The notes: generated by a model not told the origin, from the sequence alone. 18,666 bases of DNA from Candidatus Bathyarchaeota archaeon (GCA_030602965.1 JAUVYS010000013.1:1-18666), one strand, 5' to 3'. Shown: positions 6,790 to 14,580, counted from the first letter of the stretch. Numbers and translations are program-made.

Positions 6790-7764
6790 TTAGAGAATTC
6801 GTTTAACAACTTTTTCCATGAATCTCTTCAAAATCTGTTTATTTCCATAAAGGTCTACAAATCGTAGTTCGAAGCTTTTCACTCCAATTTCAATATATTC
6901 CTCAAGTTTAGCTGCGCATTCTTCTGGGGTTCCCATTAGATTTCTATCTTTCATTCGTTCATACCATTCTTTAAATGAAACTGGCTTGCTTTGTATACCA
7001 TAAAATCTTCTGCCTTCTCTTTTCCATACGTTTTTCCAAGCTTCATAGGTTTCATCTTCGTTCTCATAGACACCTACGATGTTAAAGAGATGAGATATTT
7101 TTATCTCATTAAAATCTCTATCATATTTGCTACAACAGTCATCTAAAATCTTCAACTTTTGCTTATATTCTTCCACAGTATATCCTCGATTCCAACGATC
7201 AGCATATTTAGCCACCAGTGATAAAATGCTTTCACTGCCTCCGCCAATTGTTATTGGAGGATATGGTTTCTGAACCGGTTTCGGTTCACAAACTGTTTCA
7301 AAAATCTGATAGTATTTGCCTTGATAACTTGGCTTCTCCTCTGTCCAAAGTTTCTTTATGATTTCGATGGCTTCACTTAATTGTTCAATTCTATCTTTAA
7401 ATTTTGGAAATGGAAAACCATAAGCATCAAATTCCTGTTTTAAATAGCATGAACCAATACCAAATTCTAATCTTCCCTCTGAGATTACATCAATAGTTGC
7501 AGTAATTTTAGCAAGTAATGCTGGATTTCTCCACGCATAACATAAAACCAGGGTTCCCAATCTTATTTTTTTAGTTATGGCTGCTATCGCTGTTAAGGTT
7601 GATAAGCATTCTAATCTGAAACCGCCTCTGGTAAGATGATCGGCTAACCATATTGTTCCATACCCTGATTTTTCACTTTCCAAAGCTAGCTCTTTAAACG
7701 CTGGCCAGCTTCCAGTTGATATGTGTTTTGCGCTCAATAAAACGTTGATTTCTATATCGCTCAT
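6790..7764 (-). CDS. Luciferase-like monooxygenase family, probably F420-dependent oxidoreductase
   Basis: 324 residues, ATG 7764 with GAGTGATC about 4 bases upstream as ribosome site. It has the TIM-barrel landmarks of the luciferase-like/F420 group: 'ALESEKSGYGTIWLADHL' near the N-terminus, 'LTAIAAITKKIRLGTLVLCYAWRNPALLAK', 'ISEGRLEFGIGSCYLKQEFDAYGFPF' and 'PYPPITIGGGSESILSLVAKYADRWN'. 'GTPEECAAKLEEYIEIGVKSFELRF' is the usual closing segment. In archaea such proteins generally use deazaflavin F420 for hydride transfer on an alcohol, aldehyde or methylene group; FMN use cannot be excluded from the sequence. It has its own promoter region with a palindrome and lies downstream of the phosphotriesterase-family gene. 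The substrate is unknown, probably an intermediate of the same route. Confidence 0.85.
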   Translation of the reverse strand: MSDIEINVLLSAKHISTGSWPAFKELALESEKSGYGTIWLADHLTRGGFRLECLSTLTAIAAITKKIRLGTLVLCYAWRNPALLAKITATIDVISEGRLEFGIGSCYLKQEFDAYGFPFPKFKDRIEQLSEAIEIIKKLWTEEKPSYQGKYYQIFETVCEPKPVQKPYPPITIGGGSESILSLVAKYADRWNRGYTVEEYKQKLKILDDCCSKYDRDFNEIKISHLFNIVGVYENEDETYEAWKNVWKREGRRFYGIQSKPVSFKEWYERMKDRNLMGTPEECAAKLEEYIEIGVKSFELRFVDLYGNKQILKRFMEKVVKRIL

Positions 7765-7800
7765 CTTTGATCACTCATTCGTTCTGTTATTGAAATATAC

Positions 7801-7812
7801 TGTTGTACAACA
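7801..7812. promoter_or_regulatory. Perfect 12-base palindrome, likely operator for the luciferase-like gene
   Basis: TGTTGTACAACA is its own reverse complement and sits 37-48 bases before the ATG at 7764. On the minus strand a TTTAAAT box lies just upstream (about 7816-7826), so the palindrome would fall at or around the transcription start. That is the usual place for an archaeal repressor site. The regulator is not identified. Confidence 0.5.
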
Positions 7813-7884
7813 TTAAAGATTTAAAGATAAATGGTCTGTTAGATTTTCCGATGAGACAATCTTTTAATTCTTGGTCTTGTCACG

Positions 7885-8817
7885 TTAAAATGCTAGAAAG
7901 TTACCCGGATTGTCGATAAAGATTTTATTTATCAATTTTTCATCCCACCCTTGAGCGGTTAATCGTGGAATAAACTTTTTTATCAAATATTCAAATCCTG
8001 GGCCTCCCCCATACGATTTAAGATAGGATCTTCGTCCCATGTCTGCTGATATGAGTATTTGATCTTCAAAACCTGCTTCAACCAGTTTGTTTAGTATCTT
8101 GATTCGAGCACTTTCAGAGTAATATTTTATCTTTGAGGGGCCATCATACCTAATGAATGCACCTCGTTCCACTATTCTTGTGTGATACCAAAAATCTAAA
8201 TTTCTATCCATGTGGCCAATAGCGACCTTGCCAAGATCAACGCCTTCGTTCTCTAATATATCCAATTGTTCAAGCGCCATCGTTCCCAAATCAGTATGGG
8301 TCTCTACTGGCGCATTTGTCTCTAAATGTGCCCTTGCCACTGCTTTTATTGCTTTTTCTTCCTGAGGCAGTATCTTGTTGTAGCTTGTGCCTACTTTGAT
8401 CACACCTGCTTTGGAATCTGTGTTTTCTATACCTTCTGTCACATCTTTTATTAAAAGAGAAACCAGTTCCTTCAGGCCTTGACTGTACACAGATTCAGAC
8501 CATTCATCATAGTAATCTCCACGGTTAAACCCAGTAATCGCAATGATGTTCACTTTAACCTGATGCGCAATCTTCAGAAGAGCATTGATATCTCTTCCGT
8601 AATCAATAGTTGTAGCGTCGACTAAGGTGTTTCCACCTGCGGCTTTGAATATTTTAAGCTCTTCAACTGCTTTAACCACGCTATCCAAGAAGTAATCTGG
8701 ATCTAACTTAATTCGCCAGATTGGTGGACGGGTGATGAGGTGCTCATGAACATAAGTTAAGCCAATTTCTGTTTTCTTCACAGGACCAAGTACCGTTTGA
8801 ACTTTCATTCCTTCCAC
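7885..8817 (-). CDS. Phosphotriesterase-family metal-dependent hydrolase (lactonase/esterase type)
   Basis: 310 residues from GTG 8817 (M4 at 8808 is an alternative). All metal ligands of the binuclear amidohydrolase/phosphotriesterase family are visible: H24-x-H26 in 'YVHEHL', carboxylated Lys141 in 'AGVIKVGT', H174 in 'ETHTDLGT', H202 in 'IGHMDRN' and D259 in 'ISADMGRRSY'. The family includes phosphotriesterases, lactonases (for example the SsoPox type) and enzymes of unknown substrate, so the name gives a fold and metal site rather than a substrate. In this neighbourhood a sugar lactone or similar cyclic ester is the natural guess. The gene begins 30 bases after the creatininase-family stop, so the two are almost certainly one transcript. 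Confidence 0.85.
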   Translation of the reverse strand: MEGMKVQTVLGPVKKTEIGLTYVHEHLITRPPIWRIKLDPDYFLDSVVKAVEELKIFKAAGGNTLVDATTIDYGRDINALLKIAHQVKVNIIAITGFNRGDYYDEWSESVYSQGLKELVSLLIKDVTEGIENTDSKAGVIKVGTSYNKILPQEEKAIKAVARAHLETNAPVETHTDLGTMALEQLDILENEGVDLGKVAIGHMDRNLDFWYHTRIVERGAFIRYDGPSKIKYYSESARIKILNKLVEAGFEDQILISADMGRRSYLKSYGGGPGFEYLIKKFIPRLTAQGWDEKLINKIFIDNPGNFLAF

Positions 8818-8847
8818 TTTACAAAAAGATTGTTTCTTCCCCCGTTG

Positions 8848-9678
8848 TTAGAACTGGAATTTTTTCTCTTTTAATGATGGAATGAGTTCTTCGAGAGGAG
8901 TGGCTTTCAATCTACGTAAGAAGATGGCTAAACCTTCAACCATTCCATTCACAAGCTTCTCACCGGATTCTCTACTTGCCTCAGTTGGATCTCCCCAAAC
9001 TCCTGAATTTGTCCATTCTTTAATCCGGATCGGTACTCCAGCCGAAGCCCTCACAGAACCAGTAGATCCTTCTCTCCCAAAAACATCAAAATACTCTGGC
9101 GCAGGCATCTCCGGAATCTCTTTTAATCTTTTGTCAAACTTTGCATCTTCTCCAAGGTAGAGATACATTGACAGTTCTCCAAAACCTGAGTGATACTCCT
9201 TTTTACTTGGAATCTCTATTCCAGCAGTTTTTGCCAAAGCTCCAGCTCTAGTGTCAATTACAAACGCGTCGGTCTCTATCTTCAGAATGTATCTCGCTGA
9301 ACGCACCACTCCCTTATTTCCTCCATGACCTTGAAGAAGAACAATCTTCCTAAACCCATGATGAATCAGACTTTTACAGACCTGAACAATGACGTCAATC
9401 AAAGTGTTCTCTTTGAGTGTTATGGTGCCCGGGAAATCCATATGAAGCCAAGAAAAACCAGTCCAGATCGGCGGAAGAAGAACTGGTTTAACATCATCTG
9501 CAACAACCTCGCACGCCCTCTTAGCCACCTCATAACAGTTAAAAGTATCAGTATCCAAGGGTAAAGCAGGTCCATGCTGTTCAATCGCCCCCACACACAA
9601 AACAGCTATATCGGACTCTTTAAGCTGCTCAGCAACTTCATATGTGGTCATTTTAGCCAATAAAATCTTATTTTTCAA
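8848..9678 (-). CDS. Creatininase/formamide-hydrolase family amidohydrolase
   Basis: 276 residues from TTG 9678. This start is preferred over ATG 9651 because the added residues (KNKILLAK) match the usual family beginning before 'MTTYEV', and GGGATGA on the minus strand lies about 8-9 bases upstream as ribosome site. Visible metal-site residues are E33-x-H35 in 'GAIEQHGPALP', D42/D44, the 'QGHGGNKG' loop (about 117-123) and H163...E168 in 'YHSGFGELS'. The family hydrolyses linear or cyclic amides: creatinine, formamidopyrimidine and relatives of the MftE type. Which amide is used here cannot be told. It is transcribed with the phosphotriesterase-family gene, and its promoter probably lies around 9720 (TTTTATAA on the minus strand). 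Confidence 0.85.
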   Translation of the reverse strand: MKNKILLAKMTTYEVAEQLKESDIAVLCVGAIEQHGPALPLDTDTFNCYEVAKRACEVVADDVKPVLLPPIWTGFSWLHMDFPGTITLKENTLIDVIVQVCKSLIHHGFRKIVLLQGHGGNKGVVRSARYILKIETDAFVIDTRAGALAKTAGIEIPSKKEYHSGFGELSMYLYLGEDAKFDKRLKEIPEMPAPEYFDVFGREGSTGSVRASAGVPIRIKEWTNSGVWGDPTEASRESGEKLVNGMVEGLAIFLRRLKATPLEELIPSLKEKKFQF

Positions 9679-9778
9679 AACTTATTCATCCCTGATATCT
9701 CATTATTGCTAAATAAATTCAGTTATAAAATCTTTCGAAAAATCGAGTGGGTGATGTTTTTTTCATTCAATTGAAACG

Positions 9779-10897
9779 TCATTTTTCTGGAGGGAATAAG
9801 TATTTACTTGCACCTTGAAACTTTTCCATTCTTGGATTTCTGTCTGGGTTTAGACCTTTTTCCAAAGCAATGTAATAAGCGAGGAGTTGAATTGGGATAA
9901 TGTATAGCATTGGAGACAAAAATTCGTTCATGTTCTCTTCGACACCAATAGAGTCTTTTGAAAGCTTTAAAATCGAATCGCCTTTCCTAGCTAAGCAGAG
10001 GGTGTGAGAACCAATAATGTTTACAGCTTGTAAAATTTCACCTGAACGATTATAACTCCTACCCGGGGGTGCTAAGACCAAAACAACGGAGTCTTTGTCT
10101 AGAACCAATTGCGGGCCATGAGCTATCTCTTCAATTTCGATAGCTTCTGCATTCACCAATCCTGCTTCTTTGAGTTTCAAGACACCTTCTTGAGCTGTCG
10201 CCCAGTTTGCGCCCCCACCAACCACATAAAACCTCTTTGTCAAAAACTTTTTTGCTAAATGTTTCCTCGCTTCTTCACTACTAACAATTGTGGCTGCAGC
10301 CATTTTTGATAACTCTTTCAGTTCATTGAAATATTTATCGACATTCTGTCCTTTTCTCTTAGCAATCATAAGTGCGATTAAAGATAATCGAAATACGCTG
10401 CCTATCCAACTCCTAGTTTTAGGATAAGTTGGTTCCTCGCCTCCTACCCCCATACTCACTTCGTCAACCACCTTCGTAATAGGTGAACCTTCAACATCGG
10501 TGACACCTATTATGAGAGGATTCTTAGACCGAAGACTCTCCACAATTTCTAATGCAATTTTTGTTCTTCCACGATGCGTTATAACAAATACCGCTGTCTT
10601 TGAATTGATGTCTGGTGGTGGATAGTTGATTATTTCAAATGATGGTAAAGGAGAGGCAGGTATCTGAGTCTCTTCATTGAAAACGTAGCTGGCTACGAAA
10701 CCAGCACAATACGATGTAACACATTCGGTCAGGTATATTCTATCAATTTTTCTCTCCAATATTTTTTGGGCAATTTTATCTGCTCTCTTGAAAATTTCTT
10801 GTTTTGCCAGTTTCTCAAGTATCTGCGGAGTTTCCATAATCATGTCATACATAAAGTATGGATGTGCATTTCTTTCTTCATTATTCCTCTTCATCAT
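9779..10897 (-). CDS. Double-SIS-domain sugar isomerase/deaminase-like protein
   Basis: 372 residues, ATG 10897 followed by a second ATG; AGGAT about 6 bases upstream is a modest ribosome site. It resembles the isomerase half of glucosamine-6-phosphate synthase and the AgaS/FrlB deglycase group. 'YFMYDMIMETPQIL' corresponds to the linker helix; the first SIS domain includes 'TECVTSYCAG' where GlmS has a G-x-G-T-S-x-x-A loop, and 'ITHRGRTKIALE'. The second includes 'VGGGANWATAQEGVLKLKE', 'AEAIEIEEIAHGPQLVLD' and the closing 'NPDRNPRMEKFQGASKY'. No glutaminase domain is present, so it does not make glucosamine from glutamine; isomerisation or deamination of a phosphosugar amine is most likely. 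The altered first loop makes the exact substrate uncertain. It is divergent from the aldolase gene. Confidence 0.85.
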   Translation of the reverse strand: MMKRNNEERNAHPYFMYDMIMETPQILEKLAKQEIFKRADKIAQKILERKIDRIYLTECVTSYCAGFVASYVFNEETQIPASPLPSFEIINYPPPDINSKTAVFVITHRGRTKIALEIVESLRSKNPLIIGVTDVEGSPITKVVDEVSMGVGGEEPTYPKTRSWIGSVFRLSLIALMIAKRKGQNVDKYFNELKELSKMAAATIVSSEEARKHLAKKFLTKRFYVVGGGANWATAQEGVLKLKEAGLVNAEAIEIEEIAHGPQLVLDKDSVVLVLAPPGRSYNRSGEILQAVNIIGSHTLCLARKGDSILKLSKDSIGVEENMNEFLSPMLYIIPIQLLAYYIALEKGLNPDRNPRMEKFQGASKYLFPPEK

Positions 10898-10965
10898 TTT
10901 TTTATCCTAAATTGAATAATTACAAATTATACTTTTGAAGGTGAAAAAAAAATCTATGTTTCCAA

Positions 10966-10978
10966 TTATTAAATATAT
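10966..10978 (+). promoter_or_regulatory. TATA-like box for the aldolase gene
   Basis: TTATTAAATATATC lies about 70-80 bases before ATG 11048. A start about 25 bases downstream would give a leader of about 45-50 bases containing the GAGGGATC ribosome site. The same divergent interval holds the opposing SIS promoter (minus-strand AAGTATAATTTG, about 10930). Confidence 0.45.
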
Positions 10979-11047
10979 CTTGATGAAATATTCTATTTTA
11001 ATAATGATTTGACTGAGATTTCCACTTACAATAAAGAGGGATCAGAT

Positions 11048-11701
11048 ATGAGAAAAGAAGAAAATTTAAAAAAAATGATTGAGTGCGGAGTTGTACCTGT
11101 GCTCAGGGTGAAAAGCTCTGATGAAGCTGTCAAGATAGCAGACGTAATGGTTGATTCAGGTATTAATAACATCGAAGTCTCTTTGGTCACTCCAGATGCT
11201 ATTGAGGCTATAAGTGAGATTTCAAAAAACTATGAAGATAAAATCATCACGGGCGCAGGCACAGTTCTTGATTCTGAAAGCACTCGAACTGCAATACTTG
11301 CAGGCGCTGATTATATAGTTTCACCAACAATCAATGATGGCATGATTAAGACTTGTAAAAGATATAACAAGATCTGTATTCCAGGAGCGTTTACTCCCAC
11401 CGAGATATTGAAAGCGTGGGAATTAGGAGCAGATCTTGTTAAGGTTTTCCCAGCCAGACTTGGTAGCGCTCAATACTTCAAAGATGTATTGGCTCCACTA
11501 CCACAAGTGAGGTTGATGGCGGCAGGGGGGGTTAACCTTGAAAATGCGGGTGAGTTCATTAAAGCAGGGGCTTCTGTTGTTGCTGTCGGTAGCTCTCTAA
11601 TTGACAAAAAAGCAGTTGCAGAAAGAAAATGGGAAATAATCAAAGAAAACGCACGTAAGATCCTGAAGGCTGTGAGTGAAGCAAGAAAAGCAAAAAATTA
11701 A
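11048..11701 (+). CDS. KDPG/KHG-type 2-keto-3-deoxy-acid aldolase
   Basis: 217 residues. ATG 11048 is chosen over the in-frame TTG at 11009 because GAGGGATC lies 4 bases upstream. Residue landmarks of the Eda/KHG class I aldolase: R20 ('VVPVLR'), E43 ('NNIEVS'), T72 in 'GAGTV', 'PTINDG', 'PGAFTPTEI' and Schiff-base K132 in 'DLVKVFPA', then the phosphate-binding-like C-terminus 'GGVNLENAGEFIKAGASVVAVGSSL'. It splits a 2-keto-3-deoxy sugar acid (phosphate) to pyruvate and an aldehyde. The residue equivalent to Arg49 of the E. coli enzyme, in the usual 'EVTLRTP', is Val47 here ('EVSLVTP'), so the substrate may differ from KDPG. It overlaps by 4 bases, tail to tail, with the hydroxyacid dehydrogenase gene. 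Confidence 0.9.
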   Translation: MRKEENLKKMIECGVVPVLRVKSSDEAVKIADVMVDSGINNIEVSLVTPDAIEAISEISKNYEDKIITGAGTVLDSESTRTAILAGADYIVSPTINDGMIKTCKRYNKICIPGAFTPTEILKAWELGADLVKVFPARLGSAQYFKDVLAPLPQVRLMAAGGVNLENAGEFIKAGASVVAVGSSLIDKKAVAERKWEIIKENARKILKAVSEARKAKN

Positions 11702-12678
11702 CCACTATTACTCTGAACGTTTGTGACTTGGTGTAAAGGTTTTTCGCCTTGCAAAATATTCATTAAGTTTACAGCTGCAGACATCCCCATCTTTCGAATG
11801 GCTTTTTGAGTATATGCCCCAATGTGAGGTGTCAAAAGAACATTATCAAGTTTTAAAAGTGGACTGTTTACCGGAGGCTCATCTTTATAAACATCCAATG
11901 CTGCACCCGCAATCCGTTTTTCACTCAGAACCTTATACAGAGCATCTTCATCAACTACTTCGCCACGAGACGTATTGATCAGATAAGCAGTCTTCTTCAT
12001 CTGATTCAGCTCCTCTTCACCGATGAGATGTCTTGTCTCTCTTGTCAAAGGCACATGAATTGTAAGAAAATCTGAATTCCTTAAAACCTTTTGAAGCGTA
12101 ATATAGGAGAAACAATAATGCGCCGCGAATATCTCATCCTCAAAAATATCATGCGCGAATATTTTCATATCAAAACCTTTAGCTCGCTTAATGACAGCTT
12201 TCCCAGCTCTACCCGTACCGATAACTCCGAGATTTTTTTCACAAATCTCTGTACCAATAATTCTTTTCCATTTGCCTCTTCTCACTTCTTGATTCCCAAC
12301 ACATATTTTTCTGGTAAGTGCAATCATCAAACCAAAGACCAGATCAGCTACAGCGTTAAAATTTGCATCTGGAACGTTAGTTACAATAATGCCTTTTTGG
12401 GAAGCAAAATTTAAGTCAATGTTATCAACACCTGCTCCGTGCTTTGAAATAACCTTCAACTTCTTGGCACTGCTGATTACTTTCTCAGTTAACTTCTCGT
12501 TTCCAACAATTATACCATCTACATCTGCAACCAGGTTAACCAGCTCACCCTCCTGTAAAGAACGACCCACTACTGAACCAAACGCTATTTTGCATCCATT
12601 TTTCTCCAGCATTTTGACTGGTCGTTTGAAAATTCGACCAAAAGAACACGAGAGTACCAAAACCTTAAACTCGTTCAT
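11698..12678 (-). CDS. D-2-hydroxyacid dehydrogenase (phosphoglycerate dehydrogenase-like)
   Basis: 326 residues from ATG 12678, which has AGGGGAT about 5 bases upstream; the in-frame TTG at 12699 lacks this. It has the two-domain D-isomer 2-hydroxyacid dehydrogenase pattern: 'KHGAGVDNIDL', 'VTNVPDANFNAVADLVFGLMIALTRK', Rossmann 'GVIGTGRAGKAVIKRAKG' with an Asp at the end of the second strand (AHD), favouring NAD, and the catalytic trio Arg in 'NTSRGEVVDE', Glu in 'DVYKDEPP' and His in 'LTPHIGAYT'. No ACT domain is present, so it is not the allosteric serine-pathway SerA. It interconverts a 2-keto and 2-hydroxy acid. A TATA-like run (minus-strand AAATTATATT, about 12716-12725) precedes it. 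Convergent 4-base overlap with the aldolase gene. Confidence 0.85.
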   Translation of the reverse strand: MNEFKVLVLSCSFGRIFKRPVKMLEKNGCKIAFGSVVGRSLQEGELVNLVADVDGIIVGNEKLTEKVISSAKKLKVISKHGAGVDNIDLNFASQKGIIVTNVPDANFNAVADLVFGLMIALTRKICVGNQEVRRGKWKRIIGTEICEKNLGVIGTGRAGKAVIKRAKGFDMKIFAHDIFEDEIFAAHYCFSYITLQKVLRNSDFLTIHVPLTRETRHLIGEEELNQMKKTAYLINTSRGEVVDEDALYKVLSEKRIAGAALDVYKDEPPVNSPLLKLDNVLLTPHIGAYTQKAIRKMGMSAAVNLMNILQGEKPLHQVTNVQSNSG

Positions 12679-12814
12679 AATATCCCCTGAAACCTGCAAG
12701 AGATTGATTTAAAGTAATATAATTTAAGAACTGTCTTACAACAGAGAGATTTAACATAAAAGGCTTAGTTAAAAGACTACGTTGTTGTTCCAGTTGGCCA
12801 TCTATCTAGCATCT

Positions 12815-13321
12815 TTATTCTAGAAGTTCCAACATTGATTTAACAAAGACTGGAAGATCTCTCGGGTGCTGAGAGGTTACAAGATTTCCGTCAACGACTA
12901 CCTGTTTATCTTCAAACACTGCTCCAGCATTCTTAACGTCTGTCACAATGGCCTTGTAACAAGTAGCTTTTCTACCTCTAAGTACGTCAGCTTCTATCAA
13001 GAGCTGCGGGCCATGACATATTGCGCCAACCACTTTACCGGTGTCAAACGCATCCTTCACTATTTTGACTAAAGCTGGATCCTGCCGCATCTTGTCAGGA
13101 GCGTGCCCACCCACAATCACAAACGCTTCATAGTCATCAACCTTAACATCATTAGGACCCACATCAGTTTCCCAAGGCATCCCGTGTAAGCCGATATAAG
13201 TGGTCTTTGCACTTGACCCTACTACTTCAACACCATAACCATCTTCTTGAAACCTATAATAAGGGTAGATTAACTCACGATCCTCAAAGCTTTTTCCAAT
13301 CAAGATTAAGACTTTTTTCAT
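12815..13321 (-). CDS. PfpI/DJ-1-family protein (protease/deglycase type)
   Basis: 168 residues from ATG 13321; GGGAAATGATT a few bases upstream serves as ribosome site, and the in-frame upstream ATG 13330 and GTG 13351 are less likely. Length and residues match the archaeal PfpI group closely: E13 in 'GKSFEDRE', 'FVIVGGHAPDKMRQDPALVKIVK', nucleophile C102 followed by H103 in 'GAICHGPQLLIEADVLRG', then 'CYKAIVTDVKNAGAVFED' and 'LVTSQHPRDLP'. The family has been described as intracellular proteases and as deglycases acting on methylglyoxal- or glyoxal-modified molecules. Cytoplasmic. It is divergent from the second DUF362 gene; a minus-strand TATA-like run lies near 13400. Confidence 0.9.
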   Translation of the reverse strand: MKKVLILIGKSFEDRELIYPYYRFQEDGYGVEVVGSSAKTTYIGLHGMPWETDVGPNDVKVDDYEAFVIVGGHAPDKMRQDPALVKIVKDAFDTGKVVGAICHGPQLLIEADVLRGRKATCYKAIVTDVKNAGAVFEDKQVVVDGNLVTSQHPRDLPVFVKSMLELLE

Positions 13322-13528
13322 ATCAATCATTTCCCAATAAATAACTCGCACGAATGGTACAAAACTTCGTGTTCTTTCTATTCACTATCCATGACAATAT
13401 AATATTTTTCTGTTCTTGATTCTGGTAACTCGAAGGAATTTCGCAAATAATAGTTTTCAGATTTAACAAATAATTTCAAAATTTGATTAATCAGTCATTT
13501 AGTTAAATTATCCATCATAATTTTCAAG

Positions 13529-13537
13529 TTTATATAA
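13529..13537 (+). promoter_or_regulatory. TATA box for the second DUF362 gene
   Basis: TTTATATAA is an almost ideal archaeal TATA box. A start about 25 bases downstream gives a leader of about 25-30 bases before the TTG at 13588. The rest of the 236-base divergent interval (13352-13587) is AT-rich with a second TATA-like run for the minus-strand PfpI gene; I see nothing else in it. Confidence 0.55.
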
Positions 13538-13587
13538 GTCATTCTATAAGGGAAATCTTCATTCTTCATTGTGGACATGATTGGCAA

Positions 13588-14325
13588 TTGACGTCAGTAA
13601 TAGTAAGTGAGTATGACAATGTGGTTGCTAACTTTTCGGACTTAACTGCGAAAATAGGCTTTAAACCAGAGAAGACTGAAATGACATTAATTAAGCCTAA
13701 CGTCTGCGGGATGTATCACCCCTCACTGCAACTTATGTCAGCCGTAATTGAGTTCACATCTTCTAAAACTGAGTCCGTAGTAATAGGTGAAACACAAAGT
13801 ATGTTGCATACTCCGCAAGAACAATACGAGAGATTGAGATACACCCATCTTTTGGAGCAGTTTCCTGGTAAGTTGAGAATGGTTGATCTTTCAGAGGATG
13901 AACTTGTTAAGATTCCTGTTCCCAATCCTCGCGTATTAGATGAGTTGAAGCTTCCTAGGATGGTTGTTGACTCCGACATGTTGATCAACGTTCCCAAGAT
14001 TGGCAGTCATCCTATAACGACGATAACAGGTGCCTTGAAGAATCTTTTCGGTCTGCTTCCTGAGAGAAGGAAATCGAGCACCTATCACCATTTAGGAATG
14101 GATAACGTCATCGCAGACATATCCAGAGTTGTAAAGCCTGAATTGAATGTTTTAGAAGCCAAATCAAACATTGTGTTAGGTGTCGATCCTTTAACAGTAG
14201 ATATTGTAGGTTGTAGGTTCGTAGGATACGATCCCCTCGAAGTGGATCACTTCAAATTAATAGCAAAAGAGAGGGGCTTTGAGATCGAAGATTTCATAGA
14301 AAAAATTAAAGTTCTAGATTTTTAG
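13588..14325 (+). CDS. Second DUF362-domain protein, shortened
   Basis: 245 residues from TTG 13588; no ATG or GTG is available before an in-frame stop at 13504. It shares the DUF362 core with the protein at 5880-6710: 'LIKPNVCG', 'PRMVVDSDMLINVPKIGSHPITTITGALKNLFG', 'NVIADISRVVKPELNVL' and 'GVDPLTVDIVGCRFVGYDPLEVDHF'. Compared with the other copy, the segment that normally reads D-G-x-x-G-M-E-G-x-G-P-x-x-G-x-P is missing: 'NVLEAKSN' runs straight into 'IVLGVDP', a loss of about 16 residues with the frame intact. No ferredoxin cysteines are present. A strong TATA box lies upstream. Its 3' end overlaps, tail to tail, the dienelactone hydrolase remnant by 12 bases. Confidence 0.85.
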   Translation: MTSVIVSEYDNVVANFSDLTAKIGFKPEKTEMTLIKPNVCGMYHPSLQLMSAVIEFTSSKTESVVIGETQSMLHTPQEQYERLRYTHLLEQFPGKLRMVDLSEDELVKIPVPNPRVLDELKLPRMVVDSDMLINVPKIGSHPITTITGALKNLFGLLPERRKSSTYHHLGMDNVIADISRVVKPELNVLEAKSNIVLGVDPLTVDIVGCRFVGYDPLEVDHFKLIAKERGFEIEDFIEKIKVLDF

Positions 14326-14580
14326 ATATTTATTGTAGAATTTGAGTACCCTCTTCCAAGCATCTTTAGCAGCCTCAGGTCCATATCTTTCTCCAGTATC
14401 GTTGAAGAACGCGTGAGGAGCACCTTGATAGACTTTGATGTCAAACAGTTTTCCATACTTTGTGGAAAACTGGCCTGCGCCACGGCAAGCCAGCAACCCA
14501 CCTATAGTTGAGCAGTAAAATGATTGAGGTATGTGGCCACACGTGAAGCCTTCATCATTGAGCTCTTTCTCGAAGCTTTC
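14314..14580 (-). pseudogene. Dienelactone hydrolase remnant (C-terminal fragment)
   Basis: The last 50 residues are a clear dienelactone hydrolase end: 'VYQGAPHAFFNDTGERYGPEAAKDAWKRVLKFYNKYL', including the catalytic His of the G-A-x-H-A-F motif. Before it the frame is open back to about 14580 but reads 'FYCSTIGGLLACRGAG', which may be a damaged nucleophile elbow (G-x-C-x-G-G) joined to the tail; the Asp-bearing middle and the whole N-terminal half are gone. The longest start-to-stop frame is only 60 codons (TTG 14496). A full enzyme is about 230-250 residues. It is most likely a decayed gene with an internal deletion, possibly once part of the unit with the dehydrogenase upstream on the same strand. 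Confidence 0.7.

Noticed and set aside
7885..9678. CRISPR array or toxin-antitoxin pair in the metabolic island
   Set aside because: No regularly spaced repeats and no small paired genes; the region is filled with full-length enzymes.
12091..12712. Two plus-strand frames of 107 codons opposite the hydroxyacid dehydrogenase
   Set aside because: They are antisense shadows of a gene with full family motifs; neither has a recognisable product or a ribosome site.
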